A stretch of 64,000 bases of DNA from positions 186,001 through 250,000 of the forward strand of contig NZ_CP160850.1 of assembly GCF_040790665.1 (NCBI RefSeq), written 5' to 3'. Positions 1 through 7,563 of this stretch are shown here, in pieces (position 1 is the stretch's first letter; the number at the start of each line of letters is the position of its first letter). The notes under the pieces are model-generated. The model worked only from the letters and a program-made list of their open reading frames with translations, did not search any database and was not told the DNA's origin. A program made the translations under genes and the position numbers. This DNA is from Sulfitobacter pontiacus (GTDB lineage Bacteria; Pseudomonadota; Alphaproteobacteria; Rhodobacterales; Rhodobacteraceae).

Positions 1-76
1 GTTCGTTATTAGAGCAGGAAGCAACTGCGCCTCCCAATACGACGATGCCAGAAACTAACCATATGAACTTTTTCAT
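1..76 (-). CDS. Lipoprotein, N-terminal fragment running off the left edge
   Basis: On the minus strand an ATG at 76 opens a frame that stays open to the window edge (25 codons). The peptide begins MKKFIWLVSGIVVLGG and continues to AVASC-SNNE. This is a basic N-region, a hydrophobic stretch and a lipobox (VASC), so the product is probably acylated at Cys21 and membrane anchored. An AAGAGG ribosome-binding site lies about 7 bases upstream of the ATG. The mature protein is outside the window, so its family cannot be named. It is transcribed divergently from the LysR gene at 515. Confidence 0.6.
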   Translation of the reverse strand, partial: MKKFIWLVSGIVVLGGAVASCSNNE

Positions 77-514
77 AGATATCGACCTCTTATCCGATCG
101 GTTGATCTATGCATGCCAAATCGTTCCTACCGAGGCAAGTTCGGCAAGCTCATCGCCCTATTGGACAAATTGACATCTTCTTCGACGCACCGTGCTGCAC
201 TGCAAATTTCCGGCTGCACGTCCTGAATGTCAATATCAAGACAGCCTTAATTGAGTTGGTTCATAACCGCCTGACATTTTCCGTTTTTACCGCATGCACA
301 CGGTTTTTGGGTGAAACGGTCGTCTGTATGACAACTCTCAAAGACAGCTAAGTCCCGCACACCGGACATCTACAAATGCTGTAGCGAAGGGCCCTCACCG
401 CCCAATTGTTGCTCACCACCTGATTGGTCCAGCGTTCTTTGACGACAGGTGACTTCACCGTCAGGCTGAATTACCCTCTTCCTTCGCGACCGAAACAAGA
501 AATAGAGGCTCTTA
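77..514. other. Intergenic region, no supported gene
   Basis: This 438-bp gap separates the divergent lipoprotein gene from the LysR gene. It contains an 80-codon open frame (109-351, plus) with no recognisable domain, no signal peptide and no clear ribosome-binding site, which I do not call. It must hold the promoters of both flanking genes. No strong hairpin or repeat was seen. Confidence 0.5.
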
Positions 515-1402
515 GTGAACACGCGCTTTTTAGAAACATTCGTCACGGTTGCAAATCTGGGAAGTTTCCGAGCGGCAGCCGAGCAATTGAACGTCAGCCA
601 AGCAACGGTATCCAGTCGGATTTCATCGCTGGAGACGGACCTTCAGGTCGACCTGTTTGACCGTGAGTTTCACGCCACCCGGATCACCGTGGCCGGGGCC
701 ATGATTCTTGAAACAGCGCAAGAGATGCTCGCGACGGAGCGCAATCTGCGCGCCACCTTGTCCGATCCAACCACCGCCGTGGGGCGGGTGCGTCTGGGGC
801 TGGTATCTTCGGTCGTTCATACTTGGCTTTGCGATCTGATCGAAGAGGTGGCGCGCTGCTATCCGCGGCTAGAGCTTGAACTGACGGTTGAGCCAACGCC
901 GAACATCGCGGCCGCCTTTGAACGCGGTGCTTTGGATATGTTGCTGACGACAGATGACCGCCACGATCAAACCTGTGTTTGCGCCGACTTGCCGCCACTG
1001 GCCATGGGCTGGTTCGGGCCAGAGGGGATGCGCGACGAAAAACTCTCCCTCGCTGATGTTGTCACCAGCCCGCTGATCACCTTCACCCGCAATTCGCGCC
1101 CCCATGCCAATGTACTCGCGCTTTTCAGCGATCGCGGCCTGCGGCCTTCGATCGTGCATTGCATCACCTCGATGGCTGCGATTGCGCGGTTGACGCAGCG
1201 CGGACTTGGGATTGCGACCATGCCACTGGCCTGTGATTTGGCCGGGCCAGGTATTTACGAGCTTGATGTCGATGCGGAACTGCCGCCGCTGCCGCTGTAT
1301 TGCATCTGGCGGCGCAGTTCCGATGTGGCCACTTACAAGGCAATCGCCGATCTTGCGCGGGTCTGTGCAGAGCGTCATCAGCGCCAACCTGACGCGGTCT
1401 GA
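515..1402 (+). CDS. LysR-family transcriptional regulator
   Basis: A 295-residue protein with the LysR layout: an N-terminal winged helix-turn-helix (about residues 3-62, with FRAAAEQLNVSQATVSSRI) followed by a periplasmic-binding-like effector domain (about 90-290). The start is a GTG at 515 preceded by AGAGG. The stop lies 175 bp before the next gene, transcribed in the same direction, so it probably controls the TRAP/amidase operon that follows. This is inferred from position only; the effector is unknown. Length is typical of the family. Confidence 0.85.
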   Translation: MNTRFLETFVTVANLGSFRAAAEQLNVSQATVSSRISSLETDLQVDLFDREFHATRITVAGAMILETAQEMLATERNLRATLSDPTTAVGRVRLGLVSSVVHTWLCDLIEEVARCYPRLELELTVEPTPNIAAAFERGALDMLLTTDDRHDQTCVCADLPPLAMGWFGPEGMRDEKLSLADVVTSPLITFTRNSRPHANVLALFSDRGLRPSIVHCITSMAAIARLTQRGLGIATMPLACDLAGPGIYELDVDAELPPLPLYCIWRRSSDVATYKAIADLARVCAERHQRQPDAV

Positions 1403-1577
1403 AACGGGCCTGATCGGAAAACCCTATCACCCCCCCCTGAATAATCCCGTTTGTCGTTGGGCCCCATCTCGGCAAGGGTGCCCCAACAACAATCGACAGA
1501 GCTTGACCGCACCTCGACGGAGGCGGGCCGTGCCCCGCCACGTGACGGGAAAGCTATGTCCAAGATCAGGATGCAGA

Positions 1578-2246
1578 ATGAGCAATATCCGTACAACCGA
1601 TCAGGCACAGCTTTTCGTCTGGAGCGATATCGACCCAGATCATGAAGCAGATTTCAACCAGTGGTATGACAGAGAGCATATGGAGGAGCGCGTTCGTATT
1701 CCGGGCTTCACCGGTGCGCGGCGCTATCGTGCGGTATCCGGCTCGGCCCGGCGATACCTTGCGCTTTACCGCGCCAGCAGCCTTGCCGATTTCACCTCCG
1801 ACGCCTACCGCAAAGCCTTTACCAAACAGACCCAGTGGTCGATCACCAACTTTGGTCGGATGTCCAACACCCGCCGTCGGGTGATGCATGTCGCGCAAGA
1901 GGGCGGCTTTGGCTGGGGCGGCGCACTGGTGCTGATTGAACTGGTGCCGAATGAAATGGATACCGACGCCGTCGCCGACGTGCTTGGCCAGTTGATGGCC
2001 GAGGAAGGCGTGTTGCGCGTGCATCATATGATCCCCGACGAGACCCTTTCGACCCCGTTGCCGTCCGAAACCATCGAAGGGCGCGTTCTGGCCCCTTGCA
2101 TCGCGATAGATGTGACGTCAGAGCCTATCGCCGAAGCGACCCTGCGCCAATTGACCGAGCAATTGGGCGGCGCGGTGCGCGAGGCCGAAACCTTCCGCCT
2201 GATGTGGTCATTGGATGCGCAGGACCTGCCCGCATTAGAAGACTGA
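1578..2246 (+). CDS. Dimeric alpha/beta-barrel-like protein, unknown function
   Basis: A 222-residue soluble protein. The frame is open from 1206, but the ATG at 1578 (MSNIRTTDQAQ) is preceded by CAGGA and starts where the conserved-looking sequence begins. The N-terminal half (FVWSDIDPDHEADFNQWYD, then EHMEERVRIPGF) resembles the ferredoxin-like barrel fold seen in EthD and DUF4286-type proteins, and a second related half follows (about residues 105-215). No catalytic residues can be assigned. It sits immediately before dctP and is probably co-transcribed with the TRAP genes, suggesting a role with the imported substrate. Confidence 0.6.
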   Translation: MSNIRTTDQAQLFVWSDIDPDHEADFNQWYDREHMEERVRIPGFTGARRYRAVSGSARRYLALYRASSLADFTSDAYRKAFTKQTQWSITNFGRMSNTRRRVMHVAQEGGFGWGGALVLIELVPNEMDTDAVADVLGQLMAEEGVLRVHHMIPDETLSTPLPSETIEGRVLAPCIAIDVTSEPIAEATLRQLTEQLGGAVREAETFRLMWSLDAQDLPALED

Positions 2247-2257
2247 GTGAACCACAC

Positions 2258-2280
2258 TGCCCTGCCACAACGGCAGGGCA
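2258..2280 (+). promoter_or_regulatory. Perfect 9-bp hairpin in the leader of dctP
   Basis: TGCCCTGCC at 2258-2266 pairs perfectly with GGCAGGGCA at 2272-2280 around a 5-base loop. No U-run follows, so it is not a classical terminator. It lies 35 bp before the dctP ATG and is more likely an mRNA-stability or processing element that lets the binding-protein message accumulate. Confidence 0.5.
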
Positions 2281-2315
2281 AGAACAACAAACCACCCCAA
2301 CAGGAGATACCTCAC

Positions 2316-3275
2316 ATGAAACACCTTCTCATCGGAACTGCGATCGCAGCCCTGACAGCCGGTCTGGCCCATGCCGAAACGTGGAAAATGTCAGCGGACG
2401 CACCAGACGGCAACTATCTGACCCAGAACATCCGCGCCTTTGCCGATGACGTGGCGCGCCTGTCGGATGGCGCGCTGGAAATCGACGTTGTGTCGAACTC
2501 GGTCCTGCTCAAGCGCCCCGAACTGAAGCGCGGCGTTCAGCGCGGCATCGTTCCCATCGGCGAGGTCCTGATCTCGGCCCTTGGCAACGAAGACGCCGTT
2601 TACTCTGCCGATGCCGTGCCGCTTTTGGCGACGACATTTGACGAGGCCCGCGCGCTTTGGGAAGCCTCCCGCCCCATCTACGAAGAAAAACTGGCCGACG
2701 ATGGATTGGTTCTGCTGTTCGCTGCCCCTTGGCCACCGCAAGGCGTCTACATGAACCAAGAGGTGACCGACGGCTCCTCTTTCGACGGGGTGAAATTCCG
2801 CGCCTATAACCCATCGACCGCGCGCCTGGCCGAGCTTTTGGGTGCCGTTCCCGCCACCATCGCCACCTCCGAGATCAGCCAAGCCTTCTCGACTGGGGTC
2901 ATCAACGGTATGATCACCTCGCCGTCGACCGGTGTCGACAGCCAAGCTTGGGATTTCGTGTCGCATTACTATGACGTTCAGGCCTTCCTGCCCAAGAACA
3001 TGGTGATCGTGAACAAAGGGGCCTACGACGGTCTGTCTGACGAGGTGAAAACCGCGCTGCAAGAAGCGGCTGAACTGGCGGAAACCCGTGGCTTTGAGAT
3101 GGCCGAAGTGGCCACTACCGAAGCGACAAATACAATGGCTGACAATGGCATGAACGTGCTGCCGACCCCCGAAGGACTGGCTGCCGACTTCGAGACGATT
3201 GCCGCGACCATGCGTGCAGAATGGCTGGAACAGGCAGGTGAAGACGGTCAAAAGATCGTCGATGCGTTGAACTGA
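2316..3275 (+). CDS. dctP: TRAP transporter substrate-binding protein (DctP family)
   Basis: A 319-residue periplasmic binding protein. The ATG at 2316 follows AGGAGA and gives a clean Sec signal peptide (MKHLLIGTAIAALTAGLAHA, cleavage after about residue 20). The mature part has the DctP fold (SADAPDGNYLTQNIRAFADD near the start, YMNQEVTDGSSFDGVKFRAY mid-protein, and a central WDFVSHYYD). It delivers an unknown, probably carboxylated, solute to the DctQ and DctM proteins encoded next. The downstream amidase and NHL protein suggest an amide or an acid derived from one. Confidence 0.9.
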   Translation: MKHLLIGTAIAALTAGLAHAETWKMSADAPDGNYLTQNIRAFADDVARLSDGALEIDVVSNSVLLKRPELKRGVQRGIVPIGEVLISALGNEDAVYSADAVPLLATTFDEARALWEASRPIYEEKLADDGLVLLFAAPWPPQGVYMNQEVTDGSSFDGVKFRAYNPSTARLAELLGAVPATIATSEISQAFSTGVINGMITSPSTGVDSQAWDFVSHYYDVQAFLPKNMVIVNKGAYDGLSDEVKTALQEAAELAETRGFEMAEVATTEATNTMADNGMNVLPTPEGLAADFETIAATMRAEWLEQAGEDGQKIVDALN

Positions 3276-3283
3276 TCCAAGCA

Positions 3284-3309
3284 GGCTCGGGCTGTCAAAC
3301 GCCCGGGCC
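3284..3309 (+). promoter_or_regulatory. Intercistronic stem-loop between dctP and dctQ
   Basis: GGCTCGGGC (3284-3292) pairs with GCCCGGGCC (3301-3309) with one G-T wobble around an 8-base loop, followed by TTTATG. The position, just after the dctP stop, is typical of a partial terminator or RNase barrier that keeps the binding protein more abundant than the membrane subunits. A comparable hairpin occurs in the second TRAP cluster (43275-43313). Confidence 0.55.
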
Positions 3310-3371
3310 TTTATGCAAACAGCTAGGGGTGTCCCTACCCCGCCCGCCCCACCAATCCGGAGCCCCCCGCC

Positions 3372-3881
3372 ATGTTGCTAACCCGCCATTTATTCAACTT
3401 TTGCGGAGTCTTGGCCGCGCTGTCCCTTCTTGGGATCGCGGTCCTGATCCTGTCGCAAATCGGCCTTCGCCTGATGGGAAGTCAAATCCCGTCGGCGGAT
3501 GATTTCGCGGCATGGGGGCTGAGCGCGTCGATTTTCCTTGCGCTGCCGGCGACCCTGATACGGGGCGATCATATCCGCGTCACCTCGCTACGCCAGCTGA
3601 TGCCGGATCGTCTGGGACATATCGCTGACATTCTGGCCGCTGCCTTTGCCACCGCGATGATGGGCTGGGTCGCTTGGGCGATCTTTGGCTATGTCCACGA
3701 AAGCTGGACCTACAACGAAGTCAGCCAAGGTGTGGTGGCCGTTCCGCTTTGGTGGCCTCAATCTGCGATGGTTTTGGGGTCGGTGCTCTTTGCGCTGGCC
3801 TTTGCCGAGCGCACGCTGCGCCTCATCCTCGGCCTGCCGGTCGAGAGCGACGATACAAACGAACAAGGTCGGGGCGAATAA
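3372..3881 (+). CDS. dctQ: TRAP transporter small membrane subunit (DctQ family)
   Basis: A 169-residue protein with four predicted membrane helices (about residues 12-34, 48-66, 85-107 and 125-147), the standard DctQ topology. It carries the typical ADDFAAWGLSASIFLALPAT segment. It partners the large DctM permease, whose ATG begins 2 bp after this stop, so the two are translationally linked. The substrate is unknown. Confidence 0.85.
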   Translation: MLLTRHLFNFCGVLAALSLLGIAVLILSQIGLRLMGSQIPSADDFAAWGLSASIFLALPATLIRGDHIRVTSLRQLMPDRLGHIADILAAAFATAMMGWVAWAIFGYVHESWTYNEVSQGVVAVPLWWPQSAMVLGSVLFALAFAERTLRLILGLPVESDDTNEQGRGE

Positions 3882-3883
3882 TC

Positions 3884-5182
3884 ATGGATATTTTTCTGCA
3901 ATCCGCCGTTCTGGTCGTGTCCCTGCTCATACTTTTGGGCTTGGGCATCTGGGTTGGCGTGGCACTGATGGCGTCTGGCGTCGTGATCTTCATGATGTTC
4001 ACCTCGACGCCGGTCGATGCGATCCTCGGCACCACTATGTGGGCGCATTCCGCCAGCTGGACGCTAACGGCACTGCCGCTGTTCATCTGGATGGGCGAAA
4101 TTCTCTACCGCACCCGTCTGGCCGAAGACCTGTTTTCCGGCCTCGCCCCTTGGGTCGGGCGGCTGCCCGGTGGGTTGGCGCATGTCAACGTTGCGGGCTG
4201 CGGGATCTTTGCCGCTGTGTCGGGATCATCGGCTGCCACCACCGCCACCGTTGGCCGCATTTCCCTGCCCGAGCTGAAATCGCGCGGCTATGCCGACCGT
4301 CTCGCCATCGGCTCTTTGGCTGGATCGGGCACACTTGGCCTGTTGATCCCGCCGTCGATCGTGATGATCGTCTATGGCGTCGCGGCCCAAGTGTCCGTGA
4401 ACCGTCTGTTCATTGCGGGCGTGGTGCCGGGGCTGATGCTCATGGCGCTGTTCTCGGGCTATATCGCCATCTGGTCAAAAATGAACCCCGATGGCGTGCC
4501 CGCCCCCGAACCCCGCCTACCGATCGCTGAGCGCCTGCACCGCCTGCGCATGTTGCTGCCGGTGGTCGGTTTGATCATCGGGGTCATCGGGTCGATCTAT
4601 GCCGGGGTCGCCACCGCGACCGAAGCCGCCGCCATCGGTGTGGCCGGGGCGCTCATCATCGCGGCCTTTGGCCGCTCGCTGAACCGCGACAGTTTTATCG
4701 CCTCGCTTTTGGGGGCCACCCGCACCTCTGCCATGATCGGCCTGATCCTGCTGGGCGCGGCCTTTCTCACTTCGGCCATGAGCTTCTCCGGCTTGCCCGG
4801 GCAACTCGCCGAAATCATCTCTGACAGTGGGTTGGGCGCACCGGGGTTGATTGCTGTGCTGACGGTGTTCTTCGTGTTGCTTGGCTGTTTCCTAGACGGA
4901 ATCTCCATCGTGGTGCTCACGACCTCGGTTGTGATGCCCGCCGTGGCTGCCGTTGGGATCGATCCGGTATGGTTCGGGATCTATCTGATCATCGTCGTCG
5001 AAATGGCGCAGATCACGCCGCCGCTGGGGTTCAACCTGTTCGTGATCCAGAACCTGACAGGCAAGTCGATCTTCGAGATCACTCGTATGATCGTCCCCTA
5101 TTTCTTGATCCTTGTGCTGGCCGTAATCCTGCTGACGGCTTTCCCCGGCATCGCCACATGGCTTGTAGAGCAAACGATTTAA
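3884..5182 (+). CDS. dctM: TRAP transporter large permease subunit (DctM family)
   Basis: A 432-residue, very hydrophobic protein with about 12 membrane segments and the DctM hallmarks (ISCG-like loop GCGIFAAVSGSSAATTATVG, then LIPPSIVMIVYG, then ITPPLGFNLFVIQ near the end). The open frame extends upstream to 3674, but the ATG at 3884 fits the family N-terminus and sits 2 bp after dctQ. It forms the sodium-coupled transport channel with DctQ. The amidase gene starts 11 bp downstream, indicating one operon. Confidence 0.9.
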   Translation: MDIFLQSAVLVVSLLILLGLGIWVGVALMASGVVIFMMFTSTPVDAILGTTMWAHSASWTLTALPLFIWMGEILYRTRLAEDLFSGLAPWVGRLPGGLAHVNVAGCGIFAAVSGSSAATTATVGRISLPELKSRGYADRLAIGSLAGSGTLGLLIPPSIVMIVYGVAAQVSVNRLFIAGVVPGLMLMALFSGYIAIWSKMNPDGVPAPEPRLPIAERLHRLRMLLPVVGLIIGVIGSIYAGVATATEAAAIGVAGALIIAAFGRSLNRDSFIASLLGATRTSAMIGLILLGAAFLTSAMSFSGLPGQLAEIISDSGLGAPGLIAVLTVFFVLLGCFLDGISIVVLTTSVVMPAVAAVGIDPVWFGIYLIIVVEMAQITPPLGFNLFVIQNLTGKSIFEITRMIVPYFLILVLAVILLTAFPGIATWLVEQTI

Positions 5183-5193
5183 AGGCTGATTTG

Positions 5194-6399
5194 ATGACAC
5201 AGACCCCTCAATCTCTCCTCGACGCGGCCCGCGCGCGCGCTTTGGCGCCCGATTTCACCCGCACCTTCGATGATCCGGTCGAAGGCGAAGGGCCGCTATC
5301 AGGGCTGAACGTAGCAGTCAAAGACCTGTTCGACGTGCGGGGCCAAGTCACCCGTGCGGGATCGCTGGTCCGTAAAGACGCGTCACCCGCCATCAAGGAC
5401 GCTGTGGCGGTCGCGCGGCTGCGCGGTGCAGGTGCGGGGTTCGTTGGTCACGCAAATATGACGGAATTCGCCTATTCCGGTCTTGGCCTGAACCCACATT
5501 TCGGCACCCCCCTCACCCCGTTGAAAGAAGGCTGTATCGCGGGTGGATCGACCTCGGGCGGTGCCTCTGCCGTGGCGCGAGGTGTGGCTGACATCGCGCT
5601 TGGGACAGACACCGGCGGCTCCGCACGTATTCCGGCGGCCTTTTGCGGGTTATTCGGGTTCAAAGCGACAGCCCAATCGATCTCTCGCGAGGGGGCGGTG
5701 CCGCTGTCGCATTCGCTGGATAGTGTCGGTGTGCTAACCCGAGACGTTGGCCTGCTGCGGCCGGTCTTGAACGTGCTACGAGACCGACCGCTTCCCGCAT
5801 CCTCTGCACCGCGCGCAGTCATCGTGCCGGAGAACTTCGGCATGGACGGGTTGGATACCGAAGTCGTCGACGCCTTTGAAGCCGCGCTCGAAGTGCTTCG
5901 GGCATCTGGCGTCAGCGTACGACGACAGACCCTCGATTTTTTCGAGGACTACCGCGCCCTACCCGTTTGGCAATTCTCGGCAGTCGAATCCCGCGCCCAC
6001 CACGGGGCCTATTTTGACCAGACACGTACCGAGCTTGATCCGCGCGTCGCCTCGCGTATGGCCCGGGCGGACGGCGTCACCGGCATCGAATTCGCCCGCA
6101 CGATAGCCGCGCGGGAAGCACTGATCGCGCGGGCAGACCGGCTCTTTGGCGACACGCCCGTGGCCTTGCCAAGCGTAGCCATCATGCCGCCGAAGCTGGA
6201 TGATCTGAACGACGACGCGACCTATGACCGGATCAACCTGCTGGCGCTGCGCAATACCAGCCTTGCGAATGTGATCGACGGCTGTTCGGTCAGCATACCC
6301 ATCACCGGCCACCCTGGCACGGGCCTGATGCTGACTGCTCCGGCGGGCCGGGATGCGATGCTCATCACCATGGCCGAAACATTGCAGGGCGCATGGTGA
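5194..6399 (+). CDS. Amidase-signature-family hydrolase
   Basis: A 401-residue member of the amidase signature family, on the short side. The catalytic triad is visible: Lys43 (VAVKD), cis-Ser119 (AGGSTSGGA) and nucleophile Ser143 (GTDTGGSARIP), with the canonical 24-residue spacing between the two serines. The ATG at 5194 was chosen because the longer frame overlaps dctM. It hydrolyses an amide, presumably the TRAP substrate or a metabolite of it; the specificity cannot be read from sequence. Its last 7 bases overlap the NHL-protein gene. Confidence 0.85.
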   Translation: MTQTPQSLLDAARARALAPDFTRTFDDPVEGEGPLSGLNVAVKDLFDVRGQVTRAGSLVRKDASPAIKDAVAVARLRGAGAGFVGHANMTEFAYSGLGLNPHFGTPLTPLKEGCIAGGSTSGGASAVARGVADIALGTDTGGSARIPAAFCGLFGFKATAQSISREGAVPLSHSLDSVGVLTRDVGLLRPVLNVLRDRPLPASSAPRAVIVPENFGMDGLDTEVVDAFEAALEVLRASGVSVRRQTLDFFEDYRALPVWQFSAVESRAHHGAYFDQTRTELDPRVASRMARADGVTGIEFARTIAAREALIARADRLFGDTPVALPSVAIMPPKLDDLNDDATYDRINLLALRNTSLANVIDGCSVSIPITGHPGTGLMLTAPAGRDAMLITMAETLQGAW

Positions 6400-7250
6400 G
6401 CGCATTGACGAAACGCCCTTGCGCCTATGTGGCTTTGGGCACGCAACGCTACCGCGTGCGCCATGTCAGCGATCCAATGCTGTCGGGCCTTTCCGATGTC
6501 GCGGTCTTGGGCGACAGGATCGTTGTTCTCAGGCGGCAAGCGCCCGAGCTGGTCATACTCGGGCCAAACGGTGCAATGAGTGGCGAAGGCACCGATCTGC
6601 CGCAGTTCGTATGCGGTCACGGGCTGCGCGCCACCTCTGCGAACCAATTGGCCGCCACGGACATGGATGGCCACAAGATCGTGCTACTCGATGAAACGAT
6701 GCACGAGATCACGCGGATGGACTGCGCGGAGCGGCCGGGCTTGGGGCGCCCCTTCAACCATCCCTGCGATTGCACCCAAGGTCCGGACGGTCGCTATTAT
6801 GTCGCTGACGGATACGGGAGCAGCGCTGTTCACATCTTTGACCCGGAACTGCGCCACCTCAAGACCTTTGGACACCCCGGTGCTGAACCGGGCGCGTTCT
6901 CGACCCCGCACAGCCTGTTGTTCGACGGCCAAGGCAGGCTCTGTGTCGCGGACCGTGAAAACAACCGCGTTCAGCTTTTTGATGGGGATGGCACTTGGCT
7001 GGGTCAGATTGAGGGATTGTACAAGCCGATGGCGCTAGCGCTAACGCCAGATGGCCTATTGCTGGTCAGTGATCAGACCCCGCGTCTGTCCGCTTATACT
7101 CCGAATGGTGACTTGGTCGGTCGCTGTCGCACCTTTTCAACCTTTGGTCACGGATTGGCTGTTCAGCGCGATGGGACCATCATCATCGCAGAAATGAACC
7201 CAGACCGTGTCACCTTGCTGATCCCGGTGCCCGAAGGGGATACATTCTGA
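6393..7250 (+). CDS. NHL-repeat beta-propeller protein
   Basis: A 285-residue protein with repeated NHL/SMP-30-like blades (FNHPCDCTQGPDGRYYVADG, FSTPHSLLFDGQGRLCVADR, MALALTPDGLLLVSDQ, HGLAVQRDGTIIIAEM), enough for about five or six blades. No signal peptide or membrane segment is seen. The start overlaps the amidase stop, so it is translationally coupled. Propellers of this type can be lactonases, peptidyl-alpha-hydroxyglycine lyase-like enzymes or binding scaffolds; the gene order favours an enzyme in the same pathway. The exact activity is unknown. Confidence 0.65.
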   Translation: MVSALTKRPCAYVALGTQRYRVRHVSDPMLSGLSDVAVLGDRIVVLRRQAPELVILGPNGAMSGEGTDLPQFVCGHGLRATSANQLAATDMDGHKIVLLDETMHEITRMDCAERPGLGRPFNHPCDCTQGPDGRYYVADGYGSSAVHIFDPELRHLKTFGHPGAEPGAFSTPHSLLFDGQGRLCVADRENNRVQLFDGDGTWLGQIEGLYKPMALALTPDGLLLVSDQTPRLSAYTPNGDLVGRCRTFSTFGHGLAVQRDGTIIIAEMNPDRVTLLIPVPEGDTF

Positions 7251-7563
7251 GGTCCCACTGGAATGCAACGACAGTTGACTAAATTATCTAAGATTTCGCG
7301 GTGAGCTGCGCACGGTGTCGCCCGCCCCTTTCGGCCCGTTGCGGAGTTTGGTGATTTGCGCGGCGAAAGGCCAGGCTGAGCCCAACCTGTGAATTTGGTT
7401 TTCTCGCTGGGCGCGCATGCAGCATGGGAAATGCTGCGTCGGTGTAAAATCTAGTGCTGCCGCGCGGTGGATAGACCAGCCATGCGTAGATAGCGCCGCA
7501 AAAATTTGGTTCAAAGTTCAGTGACTGCGGGCAAAATCGTCGTTGGCTTTATGAATTTTGTAC
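7251..7563. other. Intergenic region between convergent operons
   Basis: A 313-bp gap between convergent genes. A 76-codon open frame on the minus strand (7284-7514) shows no domain and no ribosome-binding site, so it is not called. No terminator with a U-run was identified. Confidence 0.4.

Noticed and set aside
109..351. 80-codon plus-strand open frame in the left intergenic region
   Set aside because: No domain, no ribosome-binding site and no neighbours in its direction; sequence looks non-coding.
424..660. 78-codon plus-strand frame overlapping the LysR start
   Set aside because: Shares most of its length with the well-supported LysR gene in another frame.
7284..7514. 76-codon minus-strand frame between convergent genes
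   Set aside because: No recognisable family or start signal; high Arg/His/Pro composition typical of a chance frame in GC-rich DNA.
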